This document shows, piece after piece, positions 34,656-44,400 of a stretch of 64,000 bases of DNA. Below the pieces are notes generated by a model, which searched no databases, was not told the DNA's origin, and worked only from the letters and a program-made list of their open reading frames with translations. The stretch spans positions 217,031,978-217,095,977 of the forward strand of contig NC_081828.1 of the NCBI RefSeq assembly GCF_030867095.1, read 5' to 3'. Within the stretch, counting starts at the first letter, position 1. The number at the start of each line of letters is the position of its first letter. The translations under genes and the position numbers were made by a program. Origin of the DNA: Alligator mississippiensis (Eukaryota; Chordata; Crocodylia; Alligatoridae).

Positions 34656-35912
34656 ACACGCATGCACGTGCACACACACTCTCGTGCTCCTGGACAATTT
34701 ACACCATAACTAGGCAGAGGGGAAATTTCTCTCTAGCTGCACGCTGTTGGTGGTTGGCACAGGCCCCGGCACCAGGACTGCTCTGTCCCATCTAGATGGT
34801 TTTGTGCTGGTTTCTTTAACTCCCAATATCCTTAGTGCCGTGCAGGTGTCTCAGTCTAACCTCTGCCATGTGGTTCAGCAAACTGCTTTTAAACTAGCCT
34901 TGGCAGCAGCTAAGGGCTTCATCTGCTTCAGGACCAGCCCAGACAACATGGCAGGATTGCACTGACTGGGCGCATCTACACGTTCATTAATGCACCTTAA
35001 TTATTGTGCATTTAGCTTAGTACTTGCTTAATGAAGTACTAACTAAGTGCACAGCACCGAGAGTGACTGTGCAGTAGTGCCGGCACACCGTTATTTTGTG
35101 CTGCTTACTGTGCATGAGTCTAGTAACACTCGTTATTAGGCTAATGTGCAGTAAGCGTCTCGTGCAGATGCACCCAGTGTGACTGTGCATCGCTTTGGGG
35201 TCTTTCCCCTATAATTACGGTATCAATGATGCCTGGGGGCAGCACCGGGGTCCTGCCCAGATGCTGCGCACTGAGCCAGATTCATGGTTAGCACCAAGGA
35301 AAGGCCTTTTTGATTCCTTTAGTGCTTGTCATTTGTGCAAGAAAGCAACTCCCCGCGAGGCTGGGGAGGCTTCGGAGGCTGGGGGCGGTTGTGCTATAAA
35401 GTGGGGCGGGCTGTTACTGTTATACCAGCAGCAGCAATAAATTCCAGCGTTTGCTCATGCACATTAATTGCAGATGTAAACGCGCCCAGGGAGGATCAGG
35501 AAGAACTCGCAGATGGGGGGAAAGAGGAGGAACTGGAGGATTAAGTGACTTTCTCTAGGTCGCGCAGGGAAGCAGTATCACAACCCAAGTCCCCCTAGTC
35601 CGAGCCCAGCCCCCACCACCCCCCAGTGCTGTTTAGCTTGGAGAAAAGGCCTTGTCTTGGGCGATGAGATGACCCCAGACCCAGACCCAAGGGGGCTACA
35701 CGTGCACACCCTGCCCCGGGGCTCTCCCCCCTACTCACCACGTCACCGCTGGGGGCAGTTCGGAGGAGCTGGAAGGTGTTGTTCACGGCCAGCCCTCGGT
35801 TGTAGAAGTCAACGGCCAGGGAAACGGCCTCGTTGAAGTTCAGCTGAGACTGTGCAGTGGCCGCGGAGGCCATGCATCCCACCAGCAACACGAGCGCCCA
35901 GCAGCTCTTCAT
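31923..35912 (-). CDS. Cathelicidin 3 precursor, chicken CATH1/3-like (4 exons, 152 aa)
   Basis: Exons on the minus strand: 35739-35912, 34166-34273, 32862-32945 and 31923-32015, all phase 0. Exon 1 (58 aa) opens MKSCWALVLLVGCMASAATA, a good signal peptide, and is shorter than in the other copies, ending SGDV instead of a Trp. Exons 2 and 3 supply the four cathelin cysteines (77, 88, 99, 116). Two N-glycosylation sequons are visible (N44-N-T and N69-F-T), which the other copies lack. Exon 4 begins PVRV; cleavage after Val126 would give a 26-residue peptide starting TRWLWLLRGGLKAAGWG and ending HLNRNQ, with five Lys/Arg and three Trp. Its R-V-x-R-x-W start recalls chicken CATH1 and CATH3 (inference from memory). 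Introns are long (1465, 1220, 846 nt) and hold a CA repeat, a TIR element and a MIR. TATA is about 57 bp upstream; AATAAA is 175 bp after the stop. Confidence 0.92.
34623..34680 (+). repeat. CA microsatellite and alternating purine-pyrimidine tract
   Basis: (AC)n from 34623, followed by GTGCACACGCATGCACGTGC. It makes about 58 bp of almost unbroken purine-pyrimidine alternation in intron 1 of cathelicidin 3. Confidence 0.9.
34968..35175. mobile_element. Non-autonomous TIR element, short copy
   Basis: Ends GGGCGCATCTACACGTTCAT and CGTGCAGATGCACCC are inverted repeats. Inside are TGTGCA and AGTAA motifs as in the longer copy at 43476-43883. It lies in intron 1 of cathelicidin 3. Confidence 0.55.
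35495..35610 (+). mobile_element. MIR-like SINE fragment
   Basis: GGATTAAGTGACTTTCTCTA and GGTCGCGCAGGGAAGCAG match the MIR core. It is in intron 1 of cathelicidin 3. Confidence 0.55.
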
Positions 35913-35968
35913 CCTCGCTCCGGCTTCTCCGGGCAGTACGCAGCGCTCGTGCCCAGCACATCGCCTGT

Positions 35969-36002
35969 TCTTATACACTGCCTTTTCCGTTGCTTTGTGC
36001 AA
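35969..36002 (-). promoter_or_regulatory. Cathelicidin 3 core promoter: C/EBP and TATA
   Basis: On the minus strand a TATAAGAA box (35976-35969) lies about 57 bp before the ATG, with a C/EBP-like TTGCACAAA (36002-35994) just upstream, as in genes 1 and 2. No perfect kappaB site was seen close by. Confidence 0.55.
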
Positions 36003-37080
36003 GGGCGATTATTAGCCAACCCCTGCTGTGTGCGGGGCTGTGGCTTTCCCTTGCTCCCACAGGAAATCTAGATTGGCCAACAGGCCAGGCTCGAACGGGC
36101 AGGGGCTTCAGCATCCCCCAGCTACAGTTTGGTGGGGGAGAGAAGAAAGCGAAGTGGGCAGTGCGGGATGGGGGGGAATGCACAACTGCAAACTGAATAA
36201 AACCACCTGATGCCTCAAGAGCTGCACCCCTTACAAGTAGCCTGGGAAGAGAAGAATTGAGAGGTGATGGGGCGGCACCAAGCATCACCCATCATCGCTA
36301 TGGGGCTGTTGGGGGATGCGTGCCCGGCTGCTCTATTGACCGGTTCCCGACGGACCTGCCTTCCCCAAATCGCTCTCATTCCTGGTTGAACCTCGCTGCG
36401 TCTGCACCCGCTCGTGGCAGCCACCTCCGCAAGTTCACTGCGCAGCGGGTACAGCAGGTCTTCCTCCTGGTTGTTTGAAATCTGCCCCCACTGCCCCTAG
36501 TTCTTGTATTCTTGGCAAATAGCAGTTCCTTATTCACTTTATCCTCTACCTGTCATGACTGTGTAGAGCCCTGTGTACCCCCCTCGGCCTTCTCCTTTCC
36601 AAACTGAAGAGGAGGAAGTGTATGGAAACCAAGCGTCGTCTAACGGAAGAGAAACGAGGGGTTAACTGGAAGCCAGTCATCCTCAATAATCATTTGCACA
36701 TCAGATTTAATAGCAAGTCTTCTGCCTGGCCGTCCATCATTAGAGCACGGATTGACAGCGATGACGGCTCCGGTGGCTCTTCTGAAGCCAGGATGAGATT
36801 AAGGGATGGTGTGAGGCAAGGGGTTAGATGGGTGCCAGCGGTCTGCCTCTGGCATGAAATCTGCCCCGTGGCGGACAAGGCTCGTTGGGTAGCGCAGGCT
36901 GTCCCCTGACTTCTTGTTGAATGGAAAATTGAGGAGCAGAACATGTATAACGTCAGAGGCAGGAGGTTGAGGTTTAACCTTGAGCCCGCACTGACTGCGT
37001 CAGATCATAAGTCCATCTTGCCCATCTCCTGTGTCACACAGCAGCAGAGAGCGGATGCTGGGAGGGAGGGAGAGTGAAGT
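36003..37080. other. Intergenic upstream of cathelicidin 3, CR1/L3 debris at about 36330-36615
   Basis: GTTCTTGTATTCTTGGCAAA and CTCGGCCTTCTCCTTTCCAA belong to an old minus-strand CR1-like 3' end. No gene was recognised. Confidence 0.4.
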
Positions 37081-37890
37081 GGGTCCGAGCAGGGGTTTCC
37101 CCCGTTCTTCTACTTGCAGCCTCCAGCGTTTAAGGTCTGGGACGTTCTGACGCAGAGGCCGTTCCCCTCCCTCGCTCCTGTGCTCAGGCTGCTGGTGTCC
37201 CTTTCCTCCAAGAATGTGTCCAACCACACTTCCACAGACCATGAGGGTTGAAGGGACCTCAGGAGGTCACATCTAGTCCAACCCCCTGCTCCAAGCAGGA
37301 CCAGCCCCAACTACATCATCCCACCAAGGCTTTGTCTAGTTGGGTCTTCAACACCTCCAAGGATGGAGAGTCCACCACCTCTCTGGGTAACTTCCTCCAC
37401 TGCTTTACTACCCTCCCAGTGAGAGTTTTTCCTAATATCCAACCTCAACTTTCCTTGCTGCAGCTTGAGCCCATTGCTCCTTGTCCTGTCATCTGCCCCC
37501 TCTGAGCACAGCCCAGCTCCATCCTCTTTGCAACACCCTGCAGGAAGGTGAAGGCTGCTATCAAATCCCCTCGGTCTTCTCTTCTCCAGACTAAATCAGC
37601 CCAGTTCCCTCAGCCACAAGACATGTCCTCCAGCCCTCAAACCATTTTCATTGCCCTCCACTGGACTCTTTCCAATGTGTCCACATCCTTTCTGTTGTGG
37701 GGAGCCCACAGCTGGACACAGGACTCCAGATGTGGCCTCCCCAGTGCTGAACAGAGGGGAAGAATCACTGCCCTCCATCTGCGGGCAACGCTCCTACCCA
37801 TGCAGCCCAGGATGCCGGTAGCCTTCTTGGCAACAAGGGCACACTGCTGGCTCATCTCTATCTTATTGCATGCTGTCCCCCCAGGTCCTT
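37081..37890 (-). mobile_element. Two CR1 3' fragments
   Basis: 37081-37225 is debris related to the 29.8-kb LINE fragment. 37226-37890 is a longer minus-strand CR1 end: TCACATCTAGTCCAACCCCC, ACCTCCAAGGATGGAGAGTC, CCAGATGTGGCCTCCCCAGT and GCCTTCTTGGCAACAAGGGC. On the minus strand the last part reads MSQQCALVAKKATGILGCMG, the CR1 RT C-terminal region. Confidence 0.8.
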
Positions 37891-38759
37891 TTCTGCAAAG
37901 CTGCTGCCCAGCCCGTCACCCCCCAGCCTATCCTGATGCCCGCACCCCCCTTTTTTTTGTTCAATCCCTTTTCAAATTGGGCCTTGGTGAGCACCCTAAT
38001 CATGGAGTTACTGTGTAAAAGGGGGGACCCACCACCACCCCCTCCTTTTGCTATGCCCAGGAAGAACCCAGAGGCCATCCCTGCATTTCACAAGGGGCCG
38101 TATCCCATCACTGCGTGTTTTGTGTGCAGCCGACCTCCGCGGGGGCTTTCTGAGCTGGACAAGGGATGCCTGGGGTGTGGATCCTGGCAGGGGTCAAGGC
38201 ACCAAGTTCTTTAGGCAAGTGTGAGCAAGCCAAGCGTGAGCAGGTGGGCTAGCCAAGTGTGAGCAAGGCATCAAGTTCTTTGGGCCTGACAAGATGGGGA
38301 CACTGCTCCAGGGACCTGGAAACTTCAGCGCTAAAAATTCAGGGGCCTACAGTGTTTGGTTGCCTCCAAGGTTAGAGGGCAGCTGGGTGGGTGGTTTGGG
38401 GATCTCACCTTTGGACGTGGATGCCGACACTGGGCCCAGGCTTCACTTTGGGCACTCGTGACCTTCGAATCTGGCCAGCACTCGTGGCCGTGGCTTCCAC
38501 GTGCCTCAATTATGGAGAAAATGATGCTGGGATCCAGGATACCCAAGATTTTAATTCTCCCAAGCCAAGTACTATAAATTCATGTTGACAAATAACCCCC
38601 AGGGCCCCTCCTGTGGGACGGTTCATAGGCAGGAGCATTTACAGCCCCACCTTTATGTCTTTGCCTCGTTTCTGCGGAGTTCAAGTAGTTCCTTGACTAA
38701 CTGTGCACCTTGAACATCGCGTGGGACCTTTGCAGCCACCGGTGAAGCTAAACCATTCC
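37891..38759. other. No gene recognised
   Basis: Contains short local duplications of AAGTGTGAGCAAG (38217-38266) and CACCAAGTTCTTT. No exon signals. Confidence 0.45.
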
Positions 38760-39394
38760 TGGGGGTTGTTGACCAGCTTTGAATCTCACCGAAACCAAAT
38801 CAGGATGCAGATCCCACCGTGACAGGTGCCTGGGAAATATCTGGGAGAGAGAAGTAGGATGGCCATGTCTCCAGTGCATTGTCAGTGTGGCTGCATGCCG
38901 TCGGCTTCTCCTCTGGGTATTTCCCACGCTGCTGGGCTTCTGCTGCATGGGGCAGGGTGTTTTTAAGCCTTGCTCAGGGGCATTGGGTGCTGGCTGCAGC
39001 CAAGGTGGGGATTTCGACGGGGCTGTGCCCATGCTCCTGCAGAGCGGGAGGTTCCTGGCTGGAGGGTCTTGCCCCTCTGCTCAGGGTCAGATTGGTGCCA
39101 CATTTGGGGTCAGGAAGGAGTTTAACCCCATGCTCAGATCGGTGTGGACTGTGCAGGTTTTTGCCTTCCTCTGTAATGCCGGGGTGGTCCTCTGCCTGGG
39201 ATCTCTTAACAGCCTTTGCAGCAGCTTTACCCATGGCAGGCTGGGGGGTGATGTCTTGTGCTCTGTCAGGATGGACGATAGTTTTACTAAGAGCTTGGAC
39301 AATGCTGGGGATCGACGAGAGCCCCTTCCCCGCGGCGATCCTAGCTAAAAAGGAGGTGTGCACCCAATGGAAGGGAGGGACATCACCGGGGAGC
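38760..39394 (+). mobile_element. CR1-like 3' fragment, family C
   Basis: GTGTTTTTAAGCCTTGCTCA, GGTGCTGGCTGCAGCCAAGG and GGGGTCAGGAAGGAGTTTAA recur at 42.9-43.3 kb and, more weakly, at 46.9-47.1 and 61.55-61.67 kb. No protein is encoded. Confidence 0.5.
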
Positions 39395-41458
39395 ATTATA
39401 CACGGGTTCATTCGAGGCAGGTCCTGTCAGACCAGCCTGGTGGCCTTCTACGGCCAGGTCACAACATCCTTGGATGCAGGTGTCGCAGTGGACGTAGTCT
39501 TTCTGGACCTTAGGAAGGCTGTCGACACTGTCTCTCACCCCATCCTCATTAAAAACTAGGGGACTGTGGTGTTGACACCTACATGGTCAGATGGGTCGCT
39601 AACTGGCTGGAGGCCCGCACCCAGAGAGTCGTGGTGGATGGGTCGGTCTCGACCTGGAAGGGTGTGGGCAGTGGGGTCCCGCAGGGCTCGGTCCTTGGAC
39701 CGATACTCTTCAATGTCTTCATCAGTGACTTGGACGAGGGAGTGAAGTGTACTCTGTCCAAGTTTGCGGATGACACAAAGCTATGGGGAGAAGTGGACAC
39801 GCTGGAGGGCAGGGAACAGCTGCAGGCAGACCTGGACAGGTTGGACAAGTGGGCAGAAAACAACAGGATGCAGTTCAACAAGGAGAAATGCAAAGTGCTG
39901 CACCTAGGGAGGAAAAATGTCCAGCACACCTACAGCCTAGGGAATGACCTGCTGGGTGGCACAGAGGTGGAAAGGGATCTTGGAGTCCTAGTGGACTCCA
40001 AGATGAACATGAGCCGGCAGTGTGACGAAGCCATCAGAAAAGCCAATGGCATTTTATCGTGCATCAGCAGATGCATGACGAATAGGTCCAAGGAGGTGAT
40101 ACTTCCCCTCTATCGGGCGCTGCTCAGACCGCAGTTGGAGTACTGCGTGCAATTCTGGGCGCCGCACTTCAAGAAGGATGCGGATAACCTGGAGAGGGTC
40201 CAGAGAAGGGCCACTCGTATGGTTAAGGGCCTGCAGACCAAGCCCTACGAGGAGAGACTAGAGAACCTGGACCTTTTCAGCCTCCGCAAGAGAAGGTTGA
40301 GAGGCGACCTTGTGGCTGCCTTTAAGTTCATCACGGGGGCACAGAAGGGAATTGGTGAGGATTTATTCACCAAGGCGCCCCCGGGGGTTACAAGAAACAA
40401 TGGCCACAAGCTAGCAGAGAGCAGATTTAGACTGGACATTAGGAAGAACTTCTTCACAGTTCGAGTGGCCAAGGTCTGGAACGGGCTCCCAAGGGAGGTG
40501 GTGCTCTCCCCTACCCTGGGGGTCTTCAAGAGGAGGTTAGACGAGTATCTGGCTGGGGTCATCTAGACCCAGCACTCTTTCCTGCCAATGCAGGGGGTTG
40601 GACTCAATGATCTACTGAGGTCCCTTCCGACCCTAACATCTATGAATCTATGAATCTATGACTCTATGCATCTAGGATGGGTTTCAACACTGACAAGCTC
40701 AAGGTGCTGCACCTGGGGAGCAAGAACCAGCAGCAGACCTACGGGCTGGGGAACTCCCTTCTCGTCAGTGCAGAGGCAGAAAAGGATCTTGGAGTCATTA
40801 TTGATGCCAAAATGAATATGGGCCGACAGTGTGGGGACACGGTCAGGAAGGCCAACCGCACCTTGTCGTACATCCACAGATGCATCTCAAGTAGGGCCAA
40901 GGAGGTGATCCTCCCCCTCTATGCGGCACTGGTCAGGCCACAGCTGGAGTGCTGTGTCCAGGTCTGGGCGCCGCACTTCAGGAGAGATGTGGGCAGCATG
41001 GAGAGGGGCCAGAGGAGGCCACCCGCACAATCGGGGGCAGCAGAGCAGGCCCTACGAGGAGAGGCGACAGGACCTGACCCTGTACAGCCACCACAAGAGG
41101 AGGCTGAGAGGGATCTAGTGACCTGTTACAAACTAGTCGGGGTGGACCAGAAGGCATTGGGGGAGTCCCTGCTCCCCCGAGCACTCCCAGGAGTGACTAG
41201 AAATACCGGTCACAAGCTGGCAGAGGGGAGATTCAGACTAGACATCAGGATGCACTACTTCACAGTCAGGGCGGCTAGGATCTGGAACCAACTTCCAGGA
41301 GAAGTGGTGCTGGCTCCTATCCTGGGGGGCTTTAAGAGGAGGCTGGATGAACACCTTGCCAGGGTCGTTTGACCCCAGTGCTCTTTCCTGCCATGGCAGG
41401 GGGTCGGACGTGATGATCTGCTCAGGTCCCTTCCGACCCGACCAACTATGAAACTATG
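39395..41458 (+). mobile_element. Composite CR1: family B split around a family A copy
   Basis: 39395-39600 reads [19 protein letters not shown] and VVFLDLRKAVDTVSHPILI in family B style. From about 39600-39700 to 40670 the sequence is family A with a long open frame: [46 protein letters not shown], ending in TCTATGAA repeats at 40640. Directly after, 40676-41458 is family B again (GFNTDKLKVLHLGSKNQQQT to RMHYFTVRAARIWNQLPGE) with the CTATGAAA tail. About 200 bp of family B are missing at the junction. Confidence 0.82.
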
Positions 41459-42239
41459 AAACATCTCTGATGGCCAAGAGCTCCCAGATTGACAAAAATG
41501 CCAAAGCGCACAAAGATCAAGATCCAGACACCATTTCTGTCGTACGAAAGAAGACAGTGGGTTTGTCTGGGATGGTCTGGATGGGGCTGATCCTGCCACA
41601 GGCAGGGGTTGGACTCGGCGTGAACTCTGCCGCTCCCTTTCAGCCCCACGTCTCGGCGATTCTCTGTTTCTGTTTGACTTCATTTAGTTTCCGATAATGT
41701 TCCTGATACCAGAACAGCAAATATCCAGGGTTCAGGAGCTGGGTATTGGGTGTGACTTGTATTTGCAGGCTAGCAAACAAACTGTCCACCCTGGATCATC
41801 CGAGACAGCTTGTGTGTCTTACACAAGAGCGGTGTTTGCTTTGCGTTGGCCAAGTGCACCACCCGTTGCCTGCCTCCGGCGGTTGTCAGCGGGCAAGACT
41901 CTGAGTTCCCCTTCGTTACGGTCAGTTGGGATCACAGAAACAGGCCGGTTTTCGGTCCATCGGTTTGACAGTTGGGCAGCATGCCTCCCTGCTCCTTCTG
42001 TAATAATATCGACAACTTGGTGGCTTTGCAAACCCCCTTGCAACATGATTGCAATGAGGGCATTGTGCAAAGGCGTCAGGCTTAACGCCCACCACCCTAC
42101 TGGTAGATGCCCCCACAGACTTTTGCAATGCATTTTCTTTCAATGCTTCCTTAAAGAAAAGCAGGGTCTCACTCTTCCCCTCTCACACAGCTCACTCCTT
42201 CTTCCTTGTGTGCTGAGTAGCCCTTGACCCAGGGTACAA
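41459..42239. other. CR1 terminal piece then unrecognised sequence
   Basis: 41560-41690 (GGTCTGGATGGGGCTGATCC, AGGCAGGGGTTGGACTCGGC) is a CR1 3' end. 41690-42239 shows no gene or clear repeat. Confidence 0.5.
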
Positions 42240-42340
42240 AGTCAAGCTTGGCATATTTACACTCAAGTTGGCCTAAGTTGGCATATTTACTGCACAGTAG
42301 GGGCATGCATGTGTAGATGCACACCTTTCCTGCCGCTGAT
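42240..42340 (+). mobile_element. Partial copy of the same TIR element
   Basis: TTGGCATATTTACACTCAAG and GCATATTTACTGCACAGTAG match the right half of the 43.5-43.9 kb copy. Confidence 0.6.
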
Positions 42341-42824
42341 GTCAATTAAGAGTAACTCCACTGAAGTATGGTGCAAAACCAGTGGTTGAAGTTAGGAAGA
42401 AACTTTCCTTATGGACAGTTTTTTCCCATCACCGGGCATCGTGGAGTTCCCTGCATCTTCCTTTTCAAACATCTGGTGCTGTCTAAGAAGACATCTACAT
42501 TGCAGTGGGGAAGTGGGGTGGTGCCAGGTGTGGACAGACCTGAGCTAGCTTCCCTCCAGCTGGTTTCAGTATCGACAGCCACGAAGCTGCAGCAACAGGG
42601 GCTCGAGCCGAGGCTGTCTTGCCCATCTCTGACTTACTGGGCGATCGATGCCCAGGCTGTTACAGATAGATGTGCAGCACAACCTCCTTCTAACCGGCTC
42701 TTTTTATAACTACCCTCCTTTTACCGATGTCAGCAGCAAAAACAGATCTGTCCAATCTCAAAGTGCAGCAATGCATGAGCCCTACTGCAATCACCCATTA
42801 CCCTGTCAGGGCGGCGAGGCAGGG

Positions 42825-43470
42825 GAATAGAGGCCTGGGGAAGGGGTGGCTCCCCTTCACTGGAGGTGTTCAAGAAGAGGTTGGACAGCCACTGATCGGG
42901 GATGATGTAGGGGTAGTGATGCCATGGGCATTTCCCAGGCTCCTGGGCTTTGCTGATTGTCCCTTTCTCCTCCTTTCTCTTCTTTCTGCTATGTGTCAGG
43001 GTGTTTTCAGGCCTTCCCCAGAGGTATTGAGTGTTGGCTGCAGCCAAGCCTGGGGATGGGACTGGGCTGCACCAATGCTCCTGCTGGGACCAAAGCAGGT
43101 TCCTGGCTAGAGGGCCTTGCTGATCTCCACATTGGGGTCAGAAAGGCATTTTACCCCATGGTCAGATTGGTACAGATTGCAGGAAATTTTCCTTCCTCTG
43201 TAGTGGGAGCATGGCCCTTTACCTCCAATCTCTTGAGCGTCTATCGACAACATTTTATGGACACAAGACATGGACTGCCGCAGTTCCCCTACTTGCCCTG
43301 GGCAGGGTCGAGTGTGAGGTCCAGGTTGTGTCAGGGTTGACGTTCATCTTAGGAAGAGTTTAGACTATGGTTTGTATTGGATGGTTTCGATAGGGATGAA
43401 CCTGCCTCAGGCAGAGGGTTGGACTAGACGTGACCTCTAGAGCCCCCTTTCAGATCTACTTTTCTATGAC
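42825..43470 (+). mobile_element. CR1-like 3' end, family C
   Basis: CACTGGAGGTGTTCAAGAAG, GGTTGGACAGCC and GTTGGACTAGACGTGACCTC, then a short TCTATGACTCT tail. It abuts the TIR element at 43476. Confidence 0.7.
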
Positions 43471-43475
43471 TCTCT

Positions 43476-43883
43476 GAGCATGTCTACACGTGCATTTACA
43501 CTGGCTTAAATTTACTGTGCAGTAAATTACCGTGCAGTAAGTGGGAAGAAGCCACTGTCTACACGTGCAGGTGTTAAAGCGCATTAACACTGTGTGTGAA
43601 CTGACTCGGGACTAAAGTGGGTCTCCAACCAATCCACACACACAGTGTGACTGTGCAGTAAGGCGCCTGCATGTGTGTTACTGTGCAGTAACTAATCAGG
43701 TGTAAGTTTGATACCTGCATGATGCAGGCACCAAATTTATGCTCAAGTTGTCATATTTACACTTAAATTGGCCTAAGCTGGCATATTTACTGCACAGTAC
43801 GGGCGTGCATGTGTAGATGTGCACCTGAACTGCACAGTAATTTTGGCTATGGGGCAGTAAATGTGCATGCGTAGACGCACCCT
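43476..43883. mobile_element. Non-autonomous TIR element (MITE-like), 408 bp
   Basis: Left end GAGCATGTCTACACGTGCAT mirrors right end ATGCGTAGACGCACCCTC. The interior has many ACTGTGCAGTAA-type palindromes and no coding capacity. CTCTGA occurs at both edges and may be part of a target duplication. Confidence 0.65.
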
Positions 43884-44249
43884 CTGACAGTGACAACTCC
43901 CTTGTGGTGAGCTTTCCTCCCAGCCGCATGGAGGCTCATTATAACAGGGTTGTGCTGCGTCTTAAAGGGGAGTAAAACGGTTTGATCCCAGTGAATCCTG
44001 CCTTTTGCTTGCCAGCGTCTATCCACTGTCGTTTGTGTCCTGACTTGTCCCCTTTAAACTCTGACATACGTTACTCTGCCTCTGAAGCCTCTGGTCAGCA
44101 GTGTGCAGAGGCGTGAGTGCAAGGTGGACGGCATCCCTTTGCAGCACTGCACGGTGTGTGAGCAGCATAGGGGACGTTGCGGACATCATAGAAGGCATCT
44201 CGCCACCGTGCTATGAGCAGGACATCCTCCATCCCGGGCAAGGTTGCAC

Positions 44250-44400
44250 CAACTTCTGGGGGTTTGTGCCCGAAAGCGTGCAATTAAAGACATTTTTTTG
44301 CAAAACTCTTGTTGGTCTAATAAAAGATATCACCTCTACTGTGAGTCCCGATTGCCTTTTCCTCTAGACCAATACGGCTACAACCTGGATACCTGGCTTC
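44250..44400 (+). mobile_element. Penelope-like repeat fragment (copy E, core 5' part missing)
   Basis: Starts inside the core (TTTGTGCCCGAAAGC at about 44263-44277). It continues with TTGGTCTAATAAAAGATATC and ends with the inverted terminal motif ACCAATACGGCTACAACC. Confidence 0.55.

Noticed and set aside
40245-40562. Open frames antisense to CR1 ends, seen in many places
   Set aside because: Each mirrors the conserved CR1 RT C-terminal coding sequence and recurs wherever CR1 does.
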